From: Parachaetomium inaequale
Lineage: Eukaryota > Ascomycota > Sordariomycetes > Sordariales > Chaetomiaceae
DNA: 64,000 nt
Direction: 5' to 3'
NCBI GenBank assembly: GCA_033296685.1
Contig: MU854351.1
Coordinates: forward strand, 1-64,000
The notes under the pieces are model-generated. The model had not been told where the DNA came from. It did not search any database and was given only the letters and a program-made list of their open reading frames with translations. Positions 57,031-64,000 of this stretch are shown here, in pieces. A program made the translations under genes and the position numbers. Position 1 is the stretch's first letter; each line of letters begins with the position of its first letter.

Positions 57031-58005
57031 GGGTGGTGGTGGAGAGCTTGTCGGAAGGCGGCAGGGTGAGCGGGCGGGTTGTGGCGGATGGGCTGGGGGT
57101 GGGAGGGAGAGGGGTGGTGGTAGTGGTAGTTGGTGGTTTGCTGTGGTTGGGAATGGGCCTTCGACTGGGCTGTTTGGTGGTGTTTGGGGCTGGCTCCATG
57201 CGGGGACGGGGGGGAGGGTCTGGAGTTGGATGCCCTCTTCTTCTTCTTCTTCTTCTTCTTCTTCTTCAAGTGCCGGGGATGTGGAGGGTTCTTCGTCTAC
57301 TGCGTCCATGTCCGACCCGTCGGAGCTCGAGGTGTAGTAGCTGGGCGGAGATGCCCGCGGTTGGGCCGGGGCCGAGTAGGGGATCGGACATTGGGAGGTA
57401 ATGGACGGCTCCTTGTAGGGGGGCGGCGCCTCGCCCCGCTCGTTCAGCCCTTGGGCGCGCAGCCGTTGGTGGTATCTCGCGATATACTGCTGCACGGCAG
57501 CGTTCGCCTCGATGTCCTCCCAGCTGCTTCTCCCGTCGGTCTCGGAATCATCTCCCGGGCCGGGATTGTTAGGTGGTGGATTCCACCGGGCGGAGGCCCG
57601 AATTCGAGCGCGATGCGGTGGCGTCCCGCGGTTGCGGCGGAGGAGGGAGACGACCAGCGGACCGAGGATGAGGGCGATGACGGCGACGGTGATGAGGGCG
57701 ACGACGGCCTGTGATGACGGGCTGGCGGCGGCGAAAAAGGCCGCAGAGGAAGAAGCCGTGCCGGTGCCGGTGCCTGGGCCGTTGACGAAGGGGGAGGTGG
57801 TGGCCGCCGCGGGTGAACTGTCGGCTGAGGACGCCCATGGGGGTGGGAAGAATTCCGAAGAGGGATCTGATGGGGGTTCTGATGGCAACCCTGATGGGGG
57901 CCCTGATGGCCCTGAGGCCGGCCCGGGTGCGGTGAAGGGCCCGTCGAGCGGGCGCCCCGACATGAATGGGGGGTTGCCGCCCTGTTGGGGCGCGAAGGAT
58001 GCCAT
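56653..58005 (-). CDS. low-complexity single-pass membrane protein
   Basis: One long frame of 450 residues on the minus strand, from ATG 58005. The first 98 residues are Pro/Gly/Ser/Ala-rich without a classical signal peptide. One transmembrane helix (about residues 99-122, AVVALITVAVIALILGPLVV) is followed by a basic cluster (RRNRGTPPHRARIR), which suggests that the C-terminal part is cytosolic. That part has the ordered segment WEDIEANAAVQQYIARYHQR, a PPPY motif (APPPYKEP) of the kind that binds WW domains, a run of Glu, a run of Gln and a poly-Ser end. The runs come from microsatellites in the DNA. The TM-juxtaposed layout and PPPY motif support a real gene, perhaps an adaptor for a ubiquitin ligase. 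No family is recognised. Confidence 0.65.
56684..56720. repeat. (GACGAT)n microsatellite encoding poly-Ser on minus
   Basis: About six hexamer units at the 3' end of the membrane protein gene. On the minus strand these give a Ser run just before the stop. Confidence 0.8.
56982..57030. repeat. (CTG)n microsatellite encoding poly-Gln on minus
   Basis: A slightly interrupted CTG run that gives Gln with a few His on the minus strand within the same membrane protein gene. Confidence 0.8.
57236..57267. repeat. (TTC)n microsatellite encoding poly-Glu on minus
   Basis: About ten TTC units that give a Glu run on the minus strand within the membrane protein gene. Confidence 0.85.
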
Positions 58006-58893
58006 GTTCTCTTGATAATAGTGGCACAGATGGTGGTCTGGGGTACGAGTGTAAGTGGAGAGAGTGTGTAACTGCCAAGGGGGGGCCGATACCTGGGGCG
58101 ACCGTGATATTTGAAAAAGAAAAGGCAGATTTACCTCGGGCAGAATAGAAGCCCGAGGTATAGGGCTGTCGCCACCACGTTACAAATCTTGCAGTGCTGG
58201 TCTGAGTCCGGCACTTGTACGCGTGCATATCATGCAGTCTGGCAGGCGTGAGTGTGCTGGCATGCTGCTTGCGTCTCCGACACTGAAGACCGAGCAGTTC
58301 CAGCTCACCGATCATGTGTGTCAGTAGCAGTCCGGACTCTGCTGTATTACCATGGCCATCTCAGTCGCAGCATACTTCTAGTATGAGTTACGTGTGTCTG
58401 AAAGAGCTGCCAACATATTTGGTAACCAACCTTTTGCTGTTGGCATCACGAAAAAGGCCCTGACAGGTTGCCAGCTGGGCGAGCTGCAGACTCGGTGAAT
58501 GCATCTTCGACGCCCATTGCGTCACGTTCACATAGCGCTTCGTGAACCATACATGGACTATGTATGTTAGTGCAGATTGGTGGATGCCGTAACTACGGTA
58601 TAGGGCGGAGAGAAAAGAGACGAATAGGTACAAAACTGGAAACCTCGGACTAAAATGACTGTCAACTACAAAAAACTACACCATAGAATCCGTACTATGA
58701 ATCGCCTGGGCATCTCAGAAAGTCAGTGAACCCGGAATGACCGCCGACAACCCCCTCCCAACCGCCGCCATTGTGCTAAGTCCCCCCTCGGCTCGGGTGC
58801 TCATGTGAAGCACCGTCCTCTCCAGTCAGATCTCCGTGTCTAGTCATACTCACTCACCCCTTCAAATCGGAACCCGCGACGTGACGAACACCG
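58006..58893. other. intergenic, membrane protein promoter
   Basis: About 890 bp between the membrane protein start and the next minus-strand gene's stop. No gene or repeat is seen. Confidence 0.5.
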
Positions 58894-59485
58894 TTAACTG
58901 CTCTCGTCAGCAATGCCTCGGTATCGTGCGTCAACAAACCTACTGTAGTGGGCGGCAATCACCCCCGACGACTTTGCTGCCGCAGAGATATCGACTCGCG
59001 CCTTGCCAGACTGACAATAAACCCCCGTGCCCTGGTTCCTGAACAGGGCTTCGCGTTCTCGAGCTTGATCAAACGGGTAGTATCGCGGCCCCGTCTTCAG
59101 CTTCGCAACCCGGGCTTGGAGCTCTCGAGCCATGTCGGCCGCGTATTGAGTGGACGGATCCAGGACCGCGAGCCGGGCTTCGAGCTCAGCTAACTGGTCA
59201 TTGATGCCTGTCTGGTCCTTCTCGACGTGTTGGATTTTGATTTCCACTTCTTCTAGCTCGTCGAGTTCGTCTACTTGGCGGTATAGATCCCAGTTTCTTC
59301 CCATTTTTGTACGGACCGTACCGACGGTGCCTTTGTGGATGAACGGCGGTTGGCTTGGAGGAGGTGATGCTGGAAGGGTCAGTATTGGGGTCGGAACGAA
59401 TCAGTATTGTACCAATGGGGTGGATGAACAAACCTCGTGTGCTGCGGAAGGAGGCCGTGGCGATGCGATGGAAGAGTGGTCTCAT
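58894..59485 (-). CDS. small coiled-coil protein, probably mitochondrial
   Basis: Two exons on the minus strand, 59485-59434 and 59369-58894, give 175 residues. The N-terminus MRPLFHRIATASFRSTR is rich in Arg and Ser with no acidic residue, like a mitochondrial presequence. Then GTVGTVRTKMGRNWDLYRQV leads into a long predicted coiled coil (VDELDELEEVEIKIQHVEKD, INDQLAELEARLAVL). The last part includes TGPRYYPFDQAREREALFRN and DISAAAKSSGVIAAHYSRF. The intron is 64 nt, with a GTTTGT donor, which is less usual, and TCCAG acceptor. Frame and amino-acid quality are continuous across it. I do not recognise the family. A start at the internal Met (GRNWDLY) is possible but would lose the targeting sequence. 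Confidence 0.75.
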
Positions 59486-59832
59486 GGTGGCTGGCGCAAA
59501 AATGGAGATTTTGTATGAGGATGGTTGACGAGGGCAAGAGACGGATGATTACCGAGTTGAGATGGTGGTTGTGGGGGAAGGTGGGAAAGTTAGATGTAGA
59601 GGATGGATGATATACATATTATAGTTTTACATATGTGCACAAGCTTGATCCAAATCATACATGACCCATGACCGCCGGTCGTCCGGGCACGTGAAACCAT
59701 CGCGAACCTAAGGTACGCTGCAGACCGGCCGCATCATATGCCGGAGGACCGGCGACGCAACCTCCGCCGTTGAACCTTAACAACCCTCTCCCGACTCATC
59801 CGCCAACGACCATCCGAACTTTCCCCCTTCAC
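59486..59832. other. short intergenic stretch
   Basis: About 350 bp upstream of the coiled-coil gene and after the stop of the next gene. No feature is seen other than a C-rich run that continues into the next gene. Confidence 0.5.
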
Positions 59833-60688
59833 CTACCACCCCTCCCACAATATATCCTCACTCACAAAACCCCCCCCCCACCCCCCAACAACACCCATCA
59901 CCCCCCAAACCCCCGCCGCACCCCCTCCCCGACCAGAAACAGCCGCATTCCCCTCGCCTCCAGAACCGGCCGTACTCCACGGCACCACACTCGCCCGCAA
60001 CCCACTCGCGCACATAGCCGCCTCCGTCGCCATCAACAGCTCAACCCCCAGCCCAACATCCCACCCACACTCTTTCGCCAACTGGTACGCGTCCCCCTCG
60101 ACGGCAAACCGCCACGTCTGCACGGCATCCAGGTACTGCGAATACGCGGCCGCCAGCGAGGACGGGGCGGTAGCCGCGCGCGCGGCCGCGCTGCAGAGGG
60201 CGTCGATGTCCATGTCCATGTCTGTGCCTGTGCCCGTGTCCGGGGCGAGGGCGAGGGTTGTGTAAGCCGCGGCGGGGTTGGTTACGGCTGAGAGGACGAG
60301 TTGCTGTCGATGATGTTAGTTGTTTATTTCCTTTTGACGGATACAGTAGAGGGTTGCTTACGATGGGTGCCGAGGAGGAGGCCCAGGCGGGCAGGTCCGG
60401 GTGGGCGGTTGTGGGCGGGGCGGGGAGGGAGGCGAGGAGGGAGGTCAGGGAGGCGGAGCAGCTTGTTGGGAGGGGGGTTGACGGGGAGGGTTTGGGTGGT
60501 GACGGCGTTGGTTGGGAGGGATTTGGTGGTGATGGGTTCGGCGGCGGTGGTGGGTCTTGTCGGGGGTCCAGCGCCGGAGCAACTGTGGAGCCGATCGGGC
60601 CCGGGACCGGGGCCGGGCCGGCGACTGCGGCCGAGGCGGCTGCCGCGAGCAAAGCGATCAATGAGAAGCGCGGGTGCATGTTGGACAC
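59833..60688 (-). CDS. secreted hypothetical protein
   Basis: Two exons on the minus strand, 60688-60362 and 60303-59833, give 265 residues from the first ATG, or 262 from the Met three codons later, which fits the signal peptide better (MHPRFSLIALLAAAASAAVA). A Pro/Ser-rich linker (PNPSPPNPSQPTPSPPKPS) follows. The next part, CSASLTSLLASLPAPPT and PDLPAWASSSAPI, leads over the intron into QLVLSAVTNPAAAYTTLALA. Several Cys (four or more) could form disulfides in the segment ending MCASGLRASVVPWS. The C-terminus is Gly/Val/Trp-rich and may be a GPI-type tail. The intron is 58 nt with a CTAAC branch. No family is recognised; it is a small secreted protein of unknown role. Confidence 0.7.
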
Positions 60689-61297
60689 TGTTCTGCGCGC
60701 TACACGGTATTTTCGATGGAGAGACGATGGGATGAGACGGGCGGGATGGCGGAAGGAGGGCTATTAAGACCGACCACAGCCTGGCTGTGCCCCTGTTGAT
60801 GCATTGTTGCAGGACTGAAACGGCCCTTGCCCGCGGAATCCTCCCCCAAAAAACAAATACAGATTATCCAACACTGGTGTGCTTGCCGTGCTGCCGTGCC
60901 AGTTTCAGTGCCGGACAAGCGGCGGCGCAGTGGAGGGGAGTGGCAGTGTCGCCTGGAGTGTGAGATGATCATGAGGAGCATGAACTTGGAAAGAATCTCG
61001 GGGGATATGGGCGATGATTGTTGGCGACAGCAACTGAGCTTCTCTCCTCCAACTTACAACACCAACCATCAGTGGATTCCACCCTTCGATGCCTTTTTTT
61101 CTGTTTTTTAGTCTCACTCGTTCTAGGTTCTTTCCACAAAGCAACAGTAGTTAAAAGTGGGTCATATTTCCGAGGGGCCAAAGCGGCTTGAAAGATCCAC
61201 ATTCGAGATCCTCTCATCTTCAACTTGCCTAATCCATCAACCCGACCAACCACACCAACCATCAATAACCCCCAGCACTTCAAACCCAGACGACAAG
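60689..61297. other. intergenic, divergent promoters
   Basis: About 610 bp between the secreted protein gene and TFB5, which are transcribed away from each other. No gene is seen. Confidence 0.5.
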
Positions 61298-61624
61298 ATG
61301 GTCAAGGCTGTCCGGGGCAAGTACATACAGGTCTCACTCGATACCTGCAACGACTAACCCCGCCACAGGCGTGCTTGTCGAGTGTGAGCCGGCCATCAAG
61401 TCGATCCTCGTGCACATCGACAGCACCCACCACCACGAGTTCATCATCGAGGACCTGGACGAGACGCACCTCTTTGTCAAGGAGACCATGCTGCATGTGC
61501 TGAAGTCGAAGCTTGAGGAGGTGAGTTTCGCATTCCCATTCCTGCTGTCGGTCCAGGCTGATTGTGGAAACAGCGTCTCAAAGAGACGTATCGGCCGGAG
61601 GAGCCGTTGGAGGACAGTGATTAG
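61298..61624 (+). CDS. tfb5: TFIIH subunit Tfb5
   Basis: The smallest TFIIH subunit, needed for nucleotide excision repair and pairing with Tfb2 (p52). Three exons, 61298-61316, 61369-61520 and 61574-61624, give 73 residues, the normal length. The protein starts MVKAVRGVLVECEPAIKSIL, has HHEFIIEDLDETHLFVKE, and ends RLKETYRPEEPLEDSD. DLDETHLFV is the strongest family hallmark. The first intron has a GCAAGT donor, so it is a GC-AG intron; the alternative GT at 61321 shifts the frame and loses VLVECEP. The second intron has a GTGAGT donor. The first exon encodes only six residues and one base. The gene converges on the isomerase gene 240 bp away. Confidence 0.92.
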
Positions 61625-61863
61625 GAGGAAAAAGAACAAGAAACGGAGACCAGTGTTTCGATGAATTTTACGTTTCTCGAGACCCGTTCCGATGGGGAAC
61701 TCGGTAAACATGCAGTCCCCGACTCCCTCGAGGTACACAGCGAGGATTGGCAGAGGATGCCCCAGCGCTTTACGAGTAACGATATCATGACCGTGTATCA
61801 AGTTTACACTATGGGCAGGAGTTGCCCGATGCCTAATTGGACATTCCTAACCACCACGCATGC

Positions 61864-62858
61864 TCATAGCTTCTCAAACGTGGGCCTCGTCTTCTTCAGA
61901 CCCGACATGAGCGCGGCCGCCACGTCGTTGGTCTGGAGGGCGGCGGCATTCCAGACGCCCGTATACCTCAGATCTGCAACCGTCAGCCTCCCAGAACAAA
62001 AACACAGCGCGCAGTGGCAAAGGGAAAACACATACTATCCTCGACCGTGTGGTCGCGGCTGTGATTCAGCAGCTCCTTGGTGCCCTGCACGGCCACGGGG
62101 CTCTTGGAGGCGATGAGGGACGCGGTCCCGACGGCGGCAGCCAGCGCGGCGGCCTTGGACTCGTGCACCTGACTAACAAACCCGACGGCGAGGGCCTCGG
62201 CGGCGCCAAACTCGCGGGCCGTCAGGCACACGTCCTTGACCCACGACTGGCTGCCGACGGCCTTGGGCAGGCGCGCGAGCGTGCCAATGTCGGCCGCCAG
62301 CCCGATGTCGACCTCCTTGACGGCGAAGCGCGCGTCGCGCGCGCACACGCGCACGTCGGCGCAGCACGAGATGTCGATGGCCAGCCCGATGGCGATGCCG
62401 TGCATGACGCAGATGACGGCTGTCTCAAAGAGTCAGCCACTTACACTCACTCTCTTTAGAAAAACAAGACAAGACGTACGCTTCTCACACCTCTCCACAG
62501 CCGAAATACACTCCTGAAACTCGGCGATATGCCTCCTCAGCTTGGCCGCCTTGCGCGCCCCATCCACCACCACCGCCCCCTCCCCCTCAGAAAGCGGCCC
62601 GCCCTCGCTCGCGGCCGTGACGTCGAGCCCGGCCGTGAAGGCGCGGTCGCCGGCGCCCGAGAGAACGACGGCGCGCACGTCGGCGTCGCAGGACAGCTGC
62701 CGGAACACGCCGCGCAGCTCCAGCCACATGGCCTCGTGGAAGGCGTTGAGCTTGGCCGGGCGGTGTATCTCGACGTGCGCCACCAGCGGGCCGGGGGAGG
62801 TCACGACGAAGTGCTGGAAGCCCGCGTAGGCGGGGAGGGGTTGCGGTGGTTGCGCCAT
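61864..62858 (-). CDS. delta(3,5)-delta(2,4)-dienoyl-CoA isomerase-like crotonase
   Basis: A crotonase-fold enzyme. Three exons on the minus strand, 62858-62480, 62419-62036 and 61973-61864, give 290 residues. Features: HIHRPAKLNAFHEAMW-like entry (EIHRPAKLNAFHEAMWLEL), the oxyanion stretch VVLSGAGDRAFTAGLDV, HGIAIGLAIDISCCADVRVC, and FAVKEVDIGLAADIGTLARL. The EVDIGLAADIGTL motif is diagnostic of dienoyl-CoA isomerases (ECH1/Dci1 group) and holds the catalytic acid. These enzymes act in beta-oxidation of unsaturated fatty acids. The last residues are EKL, which resembles but does not match the best type 1 peroxisomal signals, so location is uncertain. Introns are 60 and 62 nt with GTACGT and GTATGT donors. 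It is convergent with TFB5. Confidence 0.9.
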
Positions 62859-64000
62859 GGTGTATTCCGTTCTGTGCCTTGGGGCGTGGGTTCGGGTGGG
62901 ATGTCCAATGGGGTGGATGTGGTTGCCGCGCGTTGGCAGGAGGGTCAGGACGGAGGACTCGGGACTCGGGACTGAGCTGACTGTACAATAGACGGGGGCG
63001 CCGCGGTGGTTACGGTACTCGATTAAGTGGTCACGGCGGTTCGGAAAACGGTGATAGCGTGGAGTTTGTCGCAGTATTCGCCGGTGATTGCCTCGCGGGG
63101 GATGCCATCTTTCAGCGATGCGATGGCCTGGAGTTGCCGAGGCCTGGGGTGGGCTGGAGGCCAGAAGCGGGCCGACGCCGAAGCTGGGGAAGCCGCAGGG
63201 GTTCGCTTGGCGGCCGACGGGCTGCTAATTGTGGGGCGCTTAACATGTGAATGGGAAGAGGGCGCATTCCAATCTTCTCGACTTTTCCACAACAAATAAA
63301 ATAAACCGACTGATTTTCCTGGATGGAAGAACTACAAGTAGGAGGTGGTAATCGGAGCGATGCTCAATCTGAAGCACCCCGCTTACAGCACCGCATGCCA
63401 CGGCAGCACGAGTGCGATGTGACACCAGAGGCCGTCGAGAAGGGTTCCGTCTCTCGTACTCGGATGGTCCAGAGTCCAGACGGCCTTCTTCTCGACGGCT
63501 GTGTACTTAGTAATTGTTCTTCTTCGAGTGCGCATTGTCCAGCCGTTGCTGATCCCCGTTGACCAGGGCCCCGACCGCGTGGGAACGCCAAGGTGGCGCC
63601 GCCGCGCCTCGATCCGCTTCATGCAGGCAGCAGTTGCGCATCCGTGCCGTCTTGGTGCAGTTTCTTTTCCTGGACCATGCTGTGGTTGACTGGTTGTTTG
63701 AGGAGACGCCGTCTTTTCTGGGACAGGATTGGAAGAGCTCGGGCGTCAATTGCGCCTGGCTGTTAGAAGTTTCGTACCTGACGGACGACAGAGTCCAGCC
63801 CCTAACCCTGGCTTGGCCGTTGTCAGTCAGTCTGGCCAGTCACCAGTGGGACACGCCGGCTGTCAACTCAGGGACCCACTATTGCACCGTTCACCCCAAT
63901 TTTCAGCCCAGACGTCCAGAAGCAGAAGCAGATGCACGGGCGCTGAATTGACGTGTCCAACCGAGATGATCCTGACCTGACCAGCGTTCATCCCGGACGG
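62859..64000. other. right-hand intergenic end
   Basis: About 1.1 kb to the window edge. Overlapping frames on both strands, such as 63559-63951, have no motif and cannot be supported. Part of it should be the isomerase promoter. Confidence 0.4.

Noticed and set aside
1..64000. Secondary-metabolite cluster, CRISPR array or intact transposon
   Set aside because: No PKS, NRPS, terpene synthase, regularly spaced repeats, reverse transcriptase or DDE transposase was seen.

Overview
This window looks like nuclear DNA of a filamentous ascomycete, most likely a Sordariomycete such as Sordariales/Chaetomiaceae. The coding DNA is GC-rich. Introns are short (about 50-150 nt) with GTANGT/GTGAGT donors and CTAAC/CTGAC branch points. 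Genes are spaced out, on both strands, with no operons. The gene set is typically fungal: coatomer epsilon, a C2-domain phosphatidylserine decarboxylase, inositol-phosphate synthase, DUF3405, GH55, GH62 and an FG nucleoporin. The species call is inference. There are two assembly gaps (11620-11886 and 55771-55780).

Layout, left to right. A reading frame runs off the left edge (2-844, minus). A kinase-like gene is split by one in-frame TGA (2095-2949). Then come SEC28 (3709-4797) and PSD2 (7067-10823). A gap region follows, bordered by a perfect 43-bp inverted repeat (11887-12023), then a possible small gene (12350-12601). Next are a type II membrane DUF3405 protein (14118-16363), a paxillin-like LIM protein (19131-21464), a 4.3-kb intergenic stretch, and INO1 (25789-27541). 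A 4-coumarate-CoA-ligase-like enzyme ending in -SRL (28263-30067) comes after that. Two identical tRNA-Ser(AGA) genes in opposite orientation bracket an MFS transporter (31676-35416).

The second half holds a membrane J-protein (35650-36804), a GH55 glucanase (37373-40013), an SCP2 protein ending in -AKL (40705-41267), a monocarboxylate-type MFS transporter (41515-43266), a metallo-beta-lactamase-fold protein (44190-44993) and a GH62 arabinofuranosidase (46559-47524). A damaged mitochondrial carrier follows (48668-49880), then a large FG/RanBP1 nucleoporin (51896-55733), a low-complexity single-pass membrane protein (56653-58005), a small probable mitochondrial coiled-coil protein (58894-59485), a secreted unknown (59833-60688), TFB5 with a GC-AG intron (61298-61624), and a dienoyl-CoA isomerase-like protein (61864-62858).

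Functional themes. PSD2 and INO1 both serve phospholipid synthesis. The acyl-CoA ligase, SCP2 and dienoyl-CoA isomerase-like proteins fit peroxisomal fatty-acyl metabolism. GH55, GH62 and the two MFS transporters fit saprotrophic feeding. These genes are scattered among unrelated ones, so I do not read them as a cluster. I found no polyketide synthase, NRPS, CRISPR array or intact transposase, and no convincing new multi-gene system. The most noteworthy signals are the gap-associated perfect inverted repeat, the carrier gene with several independent lesions, the interrupted kinase, the inverted tRNA pair and the GC-AG intron. All splice sites were placed by eye from reading frame and consensus.
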